DNA of 64,000 nt from JABMNT01 sp048262655 (GTDB lineage: Bacteria > Pseudomonadota > Alphaproteobacteria > Rhodospirillales > Casp-alpha2), in NCBI GenBank assembly GCA_048262655.1, contig JBLXEY010000001.1, forward strand, positions 868,001-932,000. Reading direction: 5' to 3'. The notes below the pieces were generated by a model. The model did no database searches. It was not told where the DNA came from and saw nothing but the letters and a program-made list of their open reading frames with translations. Both the position numbers and the translations under genes were made by a program. Shown here one piece after another: positions 16,637 through 26,002 of this stretch. How positions within the stretch are numbered: position 1 is the stretch's first letter; each line of letters starts with the position of its first letter.

Positions 16637-17818
16637 ATGAAACGCCGTCAATTCATAAAATCATGTCTTACGTATTCTGGCGCTTTGGGTTTGGTAACCC
16701 TTCCTGCATCGCGTGCTCTTTCTGCACCTTCCTTTGAGGGGCGAACGGTTATCCTGATTGAATTAAATGGCGGAAACGACGGGCTAAATACGGTTATTCC
16801 CTTTGCCGAGCCGGTCTATTACGCGCTCAGGCCAAATATTGCGATCCCGCGCGACCGTGTTATGCAGTTGGACGAGACGCTGGGCCTGCATCCTGCACTG
16901 GCTCCGATGATGCCTCATTGGCAACGAAAGGACATGGCCATCGCTCTGGGTGTTGGCTATCCGAACCCGAACTTGTCGCACTTCCGTTCCATCGATATCT
17001 GGGATCAAGCCTCGGAAAGCGACGAAGTTTTAGATAATGGCTGGATCTCTCACGCCTTCGAGGAACACCAGCCCCCTGCTGATGCTGTCGCGGACGGGAT
17101 TATTTTGGGCCGTAATAATTTTGGCCCTTTGGCCGGCAATCATATTCGGTCTGTCTCCTTGCGAACACCGTCACAATTAAAAAGTGGCCTTCGTTTGTCA
17201 TCTGGGTCAGAGGCAGCGACGCAACAAGTCGCCCGCACCAACCCAGCGCTCCGGCATGTTCTGGAGACGACGGGAAATCTGAAGCAATCTGCGGAGGCGA
17301 TTATGGCCCGCCAGCTCGAATCAATTGACCCTGGAGGCAGCTTTCCTGATGACGCGTTTGGCAAACAGATGCAATTGGCAGCGCAATTGATTTTGTCGAA
17401 TAGCCAAGTACCCGCAATCAAAACGTCAATTGGGAGTTTCGATACCCATAGCAATCAGGCGGGCCAGCACCACCGATTACTGAGCCAACTGGCACACGGG
17501 ATCGCGGCCTTTGCCGCTGCGATGAAGAATCGTGGCATTTGGGATCAGGTTTTGATCATGACCTACAGTGAATTTGGTCGCCGCCCCAAGGAAAACAACT
17601 CACGTGGCACGGACCATGGCACAGCGGCCCCTCACTTCTTGCTTGGCGGGCGAATCCGGGGCGGTTTTTATGGCCAACAGCCGTCTTTAGAGGCCCTGGA
17701 CGATGCAAATTTGGTCTATGGGCTGCATTTCAAACGCTTGTATGCCAGCATCGCTAAGGAATGGTGGGGCCTGGAAGCCAATTTTTTGGATCATCCTCCA
17801 TTAAATTGTATCTCTTGA
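16637..17818 (+). CDS. DUF1501 family protein with Tat signal
   Basis: A 393-residue protein. The N terminus MKRRQFIKSC is a twin-arginine signal, followed by a hydrophobic stretch and an ALS cleavage region near residue 29, so it is exported folded, perhaps with a metal. The DUF1501 body belongs to the alkaline-phosphatase-like superfamily. Visible motifs are ILIELNGGNDGLNTVIP, SHFRSIDIW, GSFDTHSNQAGQH near residue 270, and TYSEFGRRPKENNSRGTDHG near residue 312, which supply the Asp and His metal ligands of the family. The ATG at 16637 is chosen over a TTG two codons upstream. It is coupled to the DUF1800 gene. The substrate is unknown. Confidence 0.87.
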   Translation: MKRRQFIKSCLTYSGALGLVTLPASRALSAPSFEGRTVILIELNGGNDGLNTVIPFAEPVYYALRPNIAIPRDRVMQLDETLGLHPALAPMMPHWQRKDMAIALGVGYPNPNLSHFRSIDIWDQASESDEVLDNGWISHAFEEHQPPADAVADGIILGRNNFGPLAGNHIRSVSLRTPSQLKSGLRLSSGSEAATQQVARTNPALRHVLETTGNLKQSAEAIMARQLESIDPGGSFPDDAFGKQMQLAAQLILSNSQVPAIKTSIGSFDTHSNQAGQHHRLLSQLAHGIAAFAAAMKNRGIWDQVLIMTYSEFGRRPKENNSRGTDHGTAAPHFLLGGRIRGGFYGQQPSLEALDDANLVYGLHFKRLYASIAKEWWGLEANFLDHPPLNCIS

Positions 17819-17852
17819 TGGTTCTCTCCTTCGGCCATGCTATATAGAAGGC

Positions 17853-20162
17853 ATGTCAGACCCATTCGATTTAGCGGCTCCACCAGAGCCTGCCGCCGCC
17901 CACCCAGCATCACCAACCGCTCCGGTTTCGGCCGTATCCGATCGCGGATCCTATTTACAGAACTTGAATGAAACCCAACTTGAAGCGGTACAAACCGTCG
18001 ACGGTCCGCTATTGGTCCTTGCTGGCGCGGGTACTGGGAAAACCCGGGTTCTAACGACACGAATGGGGCACATCCTCTTGCAGGGCAAGGCACGCCCTTG
18101 GGAAATGATGGCGGTCACCTTTACCAACAAAGCGGCGAAAGAGATGAAAGAGCGCGTAGCATCGCTCATTAACCGCCCAGTTGAAGGCTGGTGGGTCGGC
18201 ACGTTTCATGCGCTCGGCGCTAGAATGCTGCGCGCCAATGCGGAAGCGGTTGGATTACGAACAAATTTCACCATACTCGACACCGATGATCAGGTCCGTC
18301 TGATCAAACAACTTATGGACGTCCATGAAATCGATGAAAAGCGCTGGCCCGCCCGTGTGATCGCGGGAACAATACAGCGCTGGAAAGATCGGGGGCTGGT
18401 TCCTGAAAAGGTGACAGGTGGCGAAGGTGGTGATGCTGATGACGGACGTATATTGTCGCTCTATACAGAATACCAGCAACGCCTAACGGTCCTCAATGCG
18501 GCAGACTTTGGTGATCTTTTGCTGCTTTGTTTGAAACTTTTCCAAGAGCAACCGGCGGTTCTCGCCGAATACCAGGAACAGTTTCGGTATTTATTGGTCG
18601 ATGAATATCAAGATACCAACGTTGCCCAATATTTATGGCTTCGCCTGCTCGCCCAAAAACACAAAAATATTTGTTGTGTCGGTGATGATGATCAATCGAT
18701 CTATTCATGGCGCGGCGCGGAAGTCGGCAACATTCTGCGTTTTGAAGACGACTTTCCGGGTGCAGCCATTGTCCGGCTTGAGCGCAACTACCGCTCCACC
18801 CCCCATATATTGGCGGCCGCTTCTGGCCTGATTGCCCATAACGAAGGCCGTTTGGGGAAAACCCTTTGGACCGACACCAACGAAGGCGACCCTGTCCAGG
18901 TCCGCGGCGTTTGGGATGGCGAAGAAGAAGCCCGGGTGGTTGGAGATGCAATCGAAACCCTGCAAAGAAATGAGCATGCTCTGAACGAGATTGCCATTCT
19001 GGTTCGCGCCAGTTTTCAAACCCGTGAATTTGAAGAACGTATGATCACGCTGGGCGTGCCATACCGGATTATTGGCGGGGCACGATTTTATGAACGCCAG
19101 GAGATTCGCGACGCCATCGCTTATTTGCGTGTAACCGTGCAACCCGATGACGATCTGGCTTTCGAACGCATCATCAATCTTCCCAAACGCGGTATTGGCA
19201 AAGCCGCCATGCAAACCATCCACCAATTCGCCCGAGCTGAGGGAACATCACTTACCCGGGCTGTCTTAAGGCTCGTTGAAACAGACGAGTTCCGACCAAA
19301 AGTTCGAACGACACTCACCGAGTTGATGACAGACTTTGCAAGGTGGCGCTCTCTTGTCTCGGTCATGCATCACCCGGAACTCGTTGGGACGATTTTGGAT
19401 GAAAGCGGCTATACCGCCATGTGGCGTGAAAGTAAGGCAACAGACGCACCGGGGCGCCTCGACAACTTGAAAGAAATGGTTGTTGCCATGGAAGACTTCG
19501 AAAACATAGGAGGCTTTCTCGAGCATGTCAGTCTTGTGATGGAGAACGAAGAGTCTCAGGAACTCGATAAGGTTACCATGATGACATTGCATGGCGCCAA
19601 GGGTCTTGAGTTTGAAACCGTCTTTTTACCAGGCTGGGAGGACGGTCTGTTCCCGCATCAGCGCTCCCTTGACGACAGCGGCGCGTCGGGTCTCGAGGAA
19701 GAGCGCCGGTTGGCTTATGTTGGTATAACGCGTGCGCGTAAACGGGCAACAATCCTCTATGCGTCGAACCGGCGGGTTTACGGCAAATGGCAAAGTGCCT
19801 ATCCATCGCGGTTCATTGATGAGTTACCCCCTGAACATATTACTCATGAAGCCAACCCAGGCCTTGGCAATACGGGCCAATCCATCGAGCCTTCTTTTGG
19901 CTTTGATGCCCCCGCAGAATTTCGCCAGTCCACCTGGGCTGCTCGGCGCGCTGCAGCCAAGCCCAAACGCCGGGTCGAGACGGGGTCATGGGAACAGCAA
20001 GAAACAAAAAAAGCGACGCCGGTATTTGCCATTGGCGAACGTATTTTTCATCAAAAATTTGGCTATGGTAAAATCCTTGCCATCGACACCAACAAACTTG
20101 AAATCGAATTTGAAAAAGCTGGAACGAAAAAAGTTGTCGACAGCTTTGTAGAACGGACATAA
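17853..20162 (+). CDS. uvrD: UvrD/PcrA-type DNA helicase (SF1A)
   Basis: A 769-residue helicase with the ordered SF1A motifs. LNETQLEAVQT is the Q-motif region, Walker A is AGAGTGKTRVL (about residues 57-67), motif Ia is TFTNKAAKEM, motif II is LLVDEYQDTN, motif III is GDDDQSIYSWRGA, motif IV is RLERNYRST, motif V is TLHGAKGLEFETVF and motif VI is ERRLAYVGITRARKRA. It should unwind DNA 3' to 5' in nucleotide-excision and mismatch repair. The last 60 residues hold the Tudor-like C-terminal segment typical of PcrA/UvrD (GERIFHQKFGYGKI). The first 35 residues are an Ala/Pro-rich variable leader. prmA begins 6 bases after the stop. Confidence 0.93.
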   Translation: MSDPFDLAAPPEPAAAHPASPTAPVSAVSDRGSYLQNLNETQLEAVQTVDGPLLVLAGAGTGKTRVLTTRMGHILLQGKARPWEMMAVTFTNKAAKEMKERVASLINRPVEGWWVGTFHALGARMLRANAEAVGLRTNFTILDTDDQVRLIKQLMDVHEIDEKRWPARVIAGTIQRWKDRGLVPEKVTGGEGGDADDGRILSLYTEYQQRLTVLNAADFGDLLLLCLKLFQEQPAVLAEYQEQFRYLLVDEYQDTNVAQYLWLRLLAQKHKNICCVGDDDQSIYSWRGAEVGNILRFEDDFPGAAIVRLERNYRSTPHILAAASGLIAHNEGRLGKTLWTDTNEGDPVQVRGVWDGEEEARVVGDAIETLQRNEHALNEIAILVRASFQTREFEERMITLGVPYRIIGGARFYERQEIRDAIAYLRVTVQPDDDLAFERIINLPKRGIGKAAMQTIHQFARAEGTSLTRAVLRLVETDEFRPKVRTTLTELMTDFARWRSLVSVMHHPELVGTILDESGYTAMWRESKATDAPGRLDNLKEMVVAMEDFENIGGFLEHVSLVMENEESQELDKVTMMTLHGAKGLEFETVFLPGWEDGLFPHQRSLDDSGASGLEEERRLAYVGITRARKRATILYASNRRVYGKWQSAYPSRFIDELPPEHITHEANPGLGNTGQSIEPSFGFDAPAEFRQSTWAARRAAAKPKRRVETGSWEQQETKKATPVFAIGERIFHQKFGYGKILAIDTNKLEIEFEKAGTKKVVDSFVERT

Positions 20163-20168
20163 CCCCCA

Positions 20169-21059
20169 ATGACGATGCCGACATTTCTATGGCGAATTGA
20201 TTTTCGCGTCCCAAAACAATACCACGCTGCATTTGAAGATTTGATTGAGCCTTACTGTTTGGCACTGGCGGCTTTTGAAGACGAAAAAACAGGCGAATGG
20301 AGAATTGAAGGCTTTACCGCGGCCGAACCCGACTCACAAGGGATTAGCGAGAAGATTAAAAATCTTTCAGAGTCGTGCGAAATATCGTCACCAAAAGTCT
20401 ATTTCGATTTGGTTCCACCCAAAAACTGGCTCGAAGACAATCTGATGGATTTTCCGCCCTTACAGTTAGGTCGGTTCTATATTCATGGAACTCACGTGCA
20501 ACCGAAAGCGCTTGGCGGCTTGATCGAATTGGTTCTGGATTCAGGCTCCGCGTTCGGTTCCGGAGAACACGCAACCACAGAAGGTTGCCTGCGCATGATG
20601 GAAGAATTGGCACGCCGCTATAAATTTGGGAAAATTCTCGACATGGGCTGTGGCTCGGGAATATTGTCCATGGCGGCAGCAAAGATATGGAAATGCCCCG
20701 TCATTGCCAGCGATATCGATGAAGAATCGACGCGCGTGACGAACGTGAATGTGACGCAGAATGGACTAAAACAGCTCATTCGCGCAACATGCGGCGATGG
20801 TTATGCGTCGCAGTTGGTGCAAGATAATGGGCCCTACGATTTAATTGTTTGTAATATTCTGGCCAACCCATTGGTTAAAATGGCAAGTGATCTAAGCCGA
20901 CATCTCAATACAAATTCAGCCCGTCCGGGATTTGCAATTTTATCTGGCTTGCTGGAGCGCGACAGCAATCGTGTTGTTGCTGCGCATCGGGCCCATGGGC
21001 TGCGTCTCCATAAGAAGATCGTCATCAATGGCTGGGTAATATTGTTAATGTCGCGCTAA
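20169..21059 (+). CDS. prmA: Ribosomal protein L11 methyltransferase
   Basis: A 296-residue class I methyltransferase. The N-terminal substrate-recognition half ends at the linker GSAFGSGEHATTEGCLRMME (about residues 123-142). The SAM-binding motif I is ILDMGCGSGILSMAAAK, and the NPPY-like motif IV reads IVCNILANPL. It trimethylates residues of uL11 using S-adenosylmethionine. The gene follows the helicase by 6 bases, so the two are probably one transcript. There is no strong Shine-Dalgarno, consistent with translation coupled to the preceding stop. Two ATGs six bases apart (20169 and 20175) are both possible starts. Confidence 0.93.
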   Translation: MTMPTFLWRIDFRVPKQYHAAFEDLIEPYCLALAAFEDEKTGEWRIEGFTAAEPDSQGISEKIKNLSESCEISSPKVYFDLVPPKNWLEDNLMDFPPLQLGRFYIHGTHVQPKALGGLIELVLDSGSAFGSGEHATTEGCLRMMEELARRYKFGKILDMGCGSGILSMAAAKIWKCPVIASDIDEESTRVTNVNVTQNGLKQLIRATCGDGYASQLVQDNGPYDLIVCNILANPLVKMASDLSRHLNTNSARPGFAILSGLLERDSNRVVAAHRAHGLRLHKKIVINGWVILLMSR

Positions 21060-21081
21060 CGAACAAAAGCGAGAACACTTT

Positions 21082-23070
21082 ATGAACAGGGCTGACAAAC
21101 GCCGGCAAAAAAAGAACGCAAAGAAACTAAAACGCCTTGCGAATTCAAAAACGCAAAAACTGCATAGTGCCGCCAGGCCTAATTCGGAAATCCAGACGGA
21201 GATCAATCGTGCCCTTGAATTTCACTCTGCAGGGGATTTTGTAAAAGCGGGTGACATTTATCGACGCATCCTCAAAACCAACCCACATCACCCCGTTGCC
21301 TTACATCTTTTGGGGGTCATCGCCCATCAAAATGAAGACTACGAGACAGCTATTGACTTGATTGGCAAAGCTGTTGCTGTCGCGGATGACTACGCGGAAG
21401 CCCACTGCAATTTAGGTGCGGCGCAAAGATCACATGGCGAAATTGCGGAAGCCGTGGAGAGTTATCGAAACGCAATTCGCCTGAAACCGGATTACGCGAC
21501 GGCACATTACAACCTGGCGATCGCGCTTGAGACGTTGGAAGACTTTGACCTTGCGATCACCAGTTACCAGCGATCCATCGACCTTGAACCCGGTTCTCAT
21601 AAATCTTATTTCAATTTGGGTGCCGTGCAAAAAAATCTTGGAATGCCTGACGCCGCCTTTGCAAGTTACAAGAAAGCGCTTGCCCTAAAACCAGACTATG
21701 CAAAGGCAAAGAATAATCTGGGCGACTTATCCCAAAGCCTTGGCATGCTCGAAGACGCGGTTTCCTATTACCATGAAGCGCTTCGGATCGATCCAGATTA
21801 CTCGGACGCCCATAGCAATTTGCTCTTGGCTGAAAATTATGTTCTCGGTAATACCGCTGAAACACTTTATCAAAAACATCGCGAATGGGCGTTGCAGTTT
21901 GCCCCGCGAAACGACACTCAAGTGACCTACCCCAATCCACCAGTTCCGGAACGAACCCTCAATATAGGTTTTGTTTCGGGCGATCTGGGACGCCATCCTG
22001 TCGGATATTTTGTTGTTGGTTTACTGAAAAACTTACCGCGTCATGACGTCCGGGTATTTTGCTATTCAGATCGAAAAGAAGATGATCTGACACGCCAGAT
22101 CAAAGAAACGACGGACCAATGGCGCACCATTGTCGGACTATCTGACAACGCCCTGTTGGCCCAAATCCGCGCGGATAAAATTGACATTTTGATCGACCTT
22201 GCAGGGCACACGGCAAAGAACAGACTGCTGGCACTCACCAAAAAGCCCGCACCAATTCAGGTTGCATGGGCGGGTTATGCGGGAACAACCGGCATCTCAC
22301 AGATCGATTATCTCATTTCTGATCGTTACTCGACACCCGTTGACGAAGATGCTTTCTATGAAGAAACGATTGTCCGGATGCCGGATGGGTGGCTCTGCTA
22401 CACGCCGCCCGACTATGCACCAGTTGTCGGGCCATTGCCGTCAACCCAGACAGGACACATCACGTTCGCATCATTCTGCAATCCGTCAAAACTTAACGGG
22501 GAAGTGATCGCGGTCTGGTCCGAAATTCTGCATGCTGTCTCTGATGCGAAGCTCCTTATCAAATACCACAACATCGATTATCCGGCATTTTCAGCCCGAC
22601 TGACCGAAGCGTTTAAGGAAAATGGTATTGATGCCTCGCGCTTGATTTTAGAAGGCCGTGCACCGCATGACCAGTTATTGGAACGCTATAACGCCGTTGA
22701 TATCGCGCTTGACCCCTTTCCCTATTCCGGTGGGCTGACAACATACGAAGCCCTTTGGATGGGAGTCCCCGTTATAACGGTCCCTGGCGCAACGTTTGCC
22801 AGTCGACATACAGAAAGTCATTTGGCGACGCTGGGCCAGACAGACTTTATTGCCCGCGACAAGCGTGAATACGTAAAAATCGCAACCGACCTAGCTCACG
22901 ATCCCGATCGCTTGCGTGATTTGCGATCCAGCCTGCGAGACATGATGTCTCAATCGCCCGTGTGTGACACAGAAAAATTCGCTCTGCATTTTCATAGCGT
23001 CCTGCGAGATATGTGGCATCATTGGTCGAAAGAACAAACGGCTAAAACGGACGCGCGCCCCGCTAACTAA
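21082..23070 (+). CDS. TPR protein with O-GlcNAc-transferase-like (GT41/SPINDLY) domain
   Basis: A 662-residue protein. A lysine-rich start is followed by about six tetratricopeptide repeats (about residues 38-270), with repeat ends such as NPHHPVAL, PDYAEAHCNLG and PDYATAHYNLA. The C-terminal GT41 domain starts near residue 290 (FVSGDLGRHPVGYFVVGLLK). It contains WAGYAGTTGISQIDYLISD and ends with the nucleotide-sugar site ALDPFPYSGGLTTYEALWMG and GVPVITVPG. Bacterial members transfer sugars to proteins, in several cases flagellins or adhesins. No flagellar genes are visible here, so the acceptor is unknown. It follows prmA by 22 bases and converges on the chemoreceptor-like gene. Confidence 0.88.
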   Translation: MNRADKRRQKKNAKKLKRLANSKTQKLHSAARPNSEIQTEINRALEFHSAGDFVKAGDIYRRILKTNPHHPVALHLLGVIAHQNEDYETAIDLIGKAVAVADDYAEAHCNLGAAQRSHGEIAEAVESYRNAIRLKPDYATAHYNLAIALETLEDFDLAITSYQRSIDLEPGSHKSYFNLGAVQKNLGMPDAAFASYKKALALKPDYAKAKNNLGDLSQSLGMLEDAVSYYHEALRIDPDYSDAHSNLLLAENYVLGNTAETLYQKHREWALQFAPRNDTQVTYPNPPVPERTLNIGFVSGDLGRHPVGYFVVGLLKNLPRHDVRVFCYSDRKEDDLTRQIKETTDQWRTIVGLSDNALLAQIRADKIDILIDLAGHTAKNRLLALTKKPAPIQVAWAGYAGTTGISQIDYLISDRYSTPVDEDAFYEETIVRMPDGWLCYTPPDYAPVVGPLPSTQTGHITFASFCNPSKLNGEVIAVWSEILHAVSDAKLLIKYHNIDYPAFSARLTEAFKENGIDASRLILEGRAPHDQLLERYNAVDIALDPFPYSGGLTTYEALWMGVPVITVPGATFASRHTESHLATLGQTDFIARDKREYVKIATDLAHDPDRLRDLRSSLRDMMSQSPVCDTEKFALHFHSVLRDMWHHWSKEQTAKTDARPAN

Positions 23071-23096
23071 ATCTGTTTTGCTAAGACCAAACGAGC

Positions 23097-25136
23097 CTAA
23101 TCCATCGACTTCTTACTTGGGTGGTTTCCATACGGGTTTGATGACCCAATGGCTGGATCGCTGTAGGAGCTTTGTGGCGAAGGTGTTATTTTATGAACAA
23201 TATCATCAAGCATGGTCTGCAAATATTCGGATTGAGACAACAACTTGTTCGTCGCATCCAATGCCTGGTGAGACGCCGTCGAGGCGATTTCACTTGCCAT
23301 ATCAGTGACGTTTTGCATGGAAATGCGTATCGCCTGAACAGTCCTTTCGGCGCGTTCCGTAACATCACGAATGGCATCAAAGCGCTGTGCCATACCCTGA
23401 TCCGGGAACGGTCCTTCGGCAAGGCGCCGCCCTTCATCGTTAAAGGGAATTAAATTCTCTGGGTCACTCCGGGTATCCCGCGTCGTTGTGTGGAACGCCA
23501 GCAAGTTTGTCTGGTCGCGTACCGACGTCACCAGACTGCCCAGGCTTTCAAGCTGGCTTGTCGCCTCATGCAACGAGACCATTAACCGCTCTGTCCGCTC
23601 GACATCATCCGCTGCTGCGGTGACATATTCACTAAAATGAGCAAGTTGCTGGCTGACGGAAGAAATCGGCCCGGTTCCGACACTTGGCTTTAAAGGCGAT
23701 GGGATCGGTCTTTGCTCGATACTCGGAACATAAGCCGGGATCTGCTCGGGGACATCAATTTCCGGCTGGCTGATGGCTTCGGGTTCCGGTGGCAGCTCCG
23801 GGGCGGGGACATAGGCATCTTCCTGCACCGTTTCTTCCTCGATTCCGGCCATAAACGCCGCCTTAGCCGCTTCAACTGCAACATTTGCCTTTTGATCCGC
23901 TTCAGCAACGACAGCTTGTAGATTACGCCGTGTCTGATCGAGTTCTTGTCGCAACTGATCCATTTGCGAGAGATCTCGGGTCCACCGGTCCAAAGCCCGT
24001 GCTGCTTGTCCCACCGCATCAATGTTGCCTTGGCCGGGTACGTTTACCCCCCGCTCCCCGGTGGCAATACGTTGCGCAGTAATCGCAACGGCCCGGATCC
24101 CATTGGACATGGACCGCATCAAAAGAAGGCCGACGAAAATCAGCCAAAGCAAGATCGCCGCACTTCCGCCTGCTATGGTATATCTGGCAAACGCCTGAAT
24201 TTTCTCCAGTGCGCGCGTGGCGGTAATTGTTTGCTCTTTTGAAAACTGTCCCATCCGCTCCAGACTCGGCGCGACATATGCTAGAATGTCGTTAAACCGT
24301 TCCGTTTCGCTGTCCAGCGCAAAGCGACGATTTATTAATGTCAGCATATCCGTTTCATGTAACTTCAGAAGCTCTGTTATCTCACCTTTCGGTCTTGGTG
24401 CGATCTCGGCCGCTTCAAGAAAGGCGTGCAACGTACCATAGCGTTTTTGGATTTCGTCGACGCCTTGTCGAAAACCAGATGACAATGTTTCTTTGCCCTG
24501 GTTATTAATGCGCGTTATCTGATCGGCCAGATTGGCATGACCGGCTTGACGAAATCTGATTTGCAAAGTTCGTGTTGTTTCCTGCAGCCGCGCGCTCAAT
24601 CCGGATGCATCGGCAATCCCCAAAACGCGCTCGGCCTTAACAACATCCAGAAATTGCTCATCATACTGCACAAGACCATCCCGCAGGGTCGCGATGGTCT
24701 GGCGAATGGCAACGCTTTCCGGCAATCGATAGAGATGATCCAGAGCCTTTGAGACCTCGTTAATGTCCTGATCGAACCCTTCGGCAGCCGTTAAATCCTT
24801 GCTCAGGAGAAATTGTTTTTCCTGTCCACTGATTTTTGCAACGCCTGTTTCGATCCGCCCAATCAAGTCGGCAATGTCTTGCGAATGCCGCCAGGTCGTT
24901 AACGTTTTATCAACGCGCTGGTCGACATAGACATACATGCCGGCAAAAACAACAAGAGCGGCAAGACTGAAAAGGAGGTATATATTGATACGCGTAGACA
25001 ACCGCATACCACCCATATGGATTCTATCGGCAAATGCTCCACTGCCGAGTTCAAGAAACTTATGGTCTGTGTCGGCGTTTTCAACCTGATCATCGAGCAG
25101 TCGATCTCTCGAATTGGACACAACTCTAACCCCCAT
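23097..25136 (-). CDS. Degenerate methyl-accepting chemotaxis-like membrane protein
   Basis: A protein of about 679 residues. TM1 lies near residues 51-72, a long helical periplasmic sensor follows, then TM2 near 322-341, then a HAMP-like segment (GIRAVAITAQRIATGERG). A long Pro/Glu-rich linker (about 440-490) leads to a C-terminal helical part. There the chemoreceptor hairpin tip is recognisable but decayed: DQTNLLAF (about 541-548) is followed by HTTTRDTRSDPENL instead of the NAAIEAARAGE expected in MCPs. The conserved Glu and Arg that contact CheA and CheW are gone, so normal chemotaxis signalling is unlikely. I prefer the ATG at 25136 over a TTG three codons upstream; neither has a clear ribosome-binding site. 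Confidence 0.75.
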   Translation of the reverse strand: MGVRVVSNSRDRLLDDQVENADTDHKFLELGSGAFADRIHMGGMRLSTRINIYLLFSLAALVVFAGMYVYVDQRVDKTLTTWRHSQDIADLIGRIETGVAKISGQEKQFLLSKDLTAAEGFDQDINEVSKALDHLYRLPESVAIRQTIATLRDGLVQYDEQFLDVVKAERVLGIADASGLSARLQETTRTLQIRFRQAGHANLADQITRINNQGKETLSSGFRQGVDEIQKRYGTLHAFLEAAEIAPRPKGEITELLKLHETDMLTLINRRFALDSETERFNDILAYVAPSLERMGQFSKEQTITATRALEKIQAFARYTIAGGSAAILLWLIFVGLLLMRSMSNGIRAVAITAQRIATGERGVNVPGQGNIDAVGQAARALDRWTRDLSQMDQLRQELDQTRRNLQAVVAEADQKANVAVEAAKAAFMAGIEEETVQEDAYVPAPELPPEPEAISQPEIDVPEQIPAYVPSIEQRPIPSPLKPSVGTGPISSVSQQLAHFSEYVTAAADDVERTERLMVSLHEATSQLESLGSLVTSVRDQTNLLAFHTTTRDTRSDPENLIPFNDEGRRLAEGPFPDQGMAQRFDAIRDVTERAERTVQAIRISMQNVTDMASEIASTASHQALDATNKLLSQSEYLQTMLDDIVHKITPSPQSSYSDPAIGSSNPYGNHPSKKSMD

Positions 25137-25149
25137 TTTAATCAAGGGA

Positions 25150-25161
25150 GTGTTATAACAC
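25150..25161. promoter_or_regulatory. Perfect 12-bp palindrome upstream of the chemoreceptor-like gene
   Basis: GTGTTATAACAC (25150-25161) is a perfect palindrome, flanked by CAAGG on the left and CTTG on the right, which extend the symmetry. It lies 14 bases before the ATG at 25136 in the divergent region shared with the small gene at 25303. The position suits a repressor site, but the regulator is unknown. Confidence 0.4.
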
Positions 25162-25302
25162 CTTGAGACTCAACAGAAAACCCCTGATTTAAAGGGATTG
25201 CTTTGCGCGGCCGAGTTGCGTAAATTATAGAGAGACAAGCTCGATTCGGGAACCGTCAGATTTGTTGAGGGTCCTTTAACTTTTGTGTTTTAGATTTGAT
25301 TG

Positions 25303-25533
25303 ATGCAAACAAACCTGAATAATTTAATATCTGGACAGCCCACACGCATCGGCGGCTCATCTGGTTATCAGGGTGACACAGCGCGCAATGTGAAAGTGCG
25401 CGCCAATACAACTGATCAAAATCAGTCGGAACAGGAAAAAGCCGGTCTGCGCCGTCTGAACTCTATCCTCAATAATAATGAGCCCCTGCGCGATGATGTC
25501 CCGCGCGGATATTATCTAAACATCTCGATCTGA
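25303..25533 (+). CDS. Small conserved-looking hypothetical protein
   Basis: A 76-residue soluble protein, polar, with no signal peptide or membrane helix. Its C terminus (NEPLRDDVPRGYYLNISI) is more structured and hydrophobic than the rest and looks like the conserved part; the middle is rich in Asn, Gln and Thr. I do not recognise a named family. An ATG at 25303 is used rather than the TTG just before it. It is divergent from the chemoreceptor-like gene and lies 35 bases before the DUF2141 gene, so these two could share a transcript. Confidence 0.6.
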   Translation: MQTNLNNLISGQPTRIGGSSGYQGDTARNVKVRANTTDQNQSEQEKAGLRRLNSILNNNEPLRDDVPRGYYLNISI

Positions 25534-25568
25534 TACCCAAACGAGACAACCGTTTAAAGGGAGCTGGT

Positions 25569-25997
25569 ATGGTGCGAGTTCTTTTTGTCTTCGTCGTATT
25601 GGCCCTGTTGCTTCTTTCCGCAACCTGTTCGGCTGCGGCACTTGAAGTGTCCGTCCGTGGACTGAAAAACAATGCAGGCCATGTCCACATTGCCATTTTC
25701 AACACGTCCGAGGGCTTTCCCTACAGTGACGCCATATTCATGGATCAGAAAACAAAAATCGCCAATGGCATTGCGCGTATCGAGTTCGGTGGCCTCGAGG
25801 CTGGCGCATACGGCGTTGCCGTTTATCACGACGCAAACAGCAACGACGAATTCGACCAGGGACTGTTTGGCATCCCGCTTGAGGACTATGGATTTTCGAA
25901 CAACGCACCCGTCTTCTTTGGCCCCCCCTCTTTTGAGCAGGCCCGCATTGACGTCATTGAACCCAAGACGTCAATTACCATTGATCTAGATAAATAG
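25569..25997 (+). CDS. DUF2141 family exported protein
   Basis: A 142-residue protein. The first 24 residues are a strong signal peptide (LFVFVVLALLLL, cleavage near SAAA). The mature part is the small beta-sandwich DUF2141 domain, with the pattern GHVHIAIFNTSEGFP, then GLEAGAYGVAVYHDANSNDEFD near residue 78, and FGIPLEDYGFSNNA. Such proteins are secreted or periplasmic, and their role is unknown. The acidic DANSNDEFD loop could bind calcium, which is a guess. AAAGGGAG lies a few bases before the ATG. It converges on the lipoprotein gene with 5 bases between stops. Confidence 0.8.
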   Translation: MVRVLFVFVVLALLLLSATCSAAALEVSVRGLKNNAGHVHIAIFNTSEGFPYSDAIFMDQKTKIANGIARIEFGGLEAGAYGVAVYHDANSNDEFDQGLFGIPLEDYGFSNNAPVFFGPPSFEQARIDVIEPKTSITIDLDK

Positions 25998-26002
25998 CGT
26001 AC

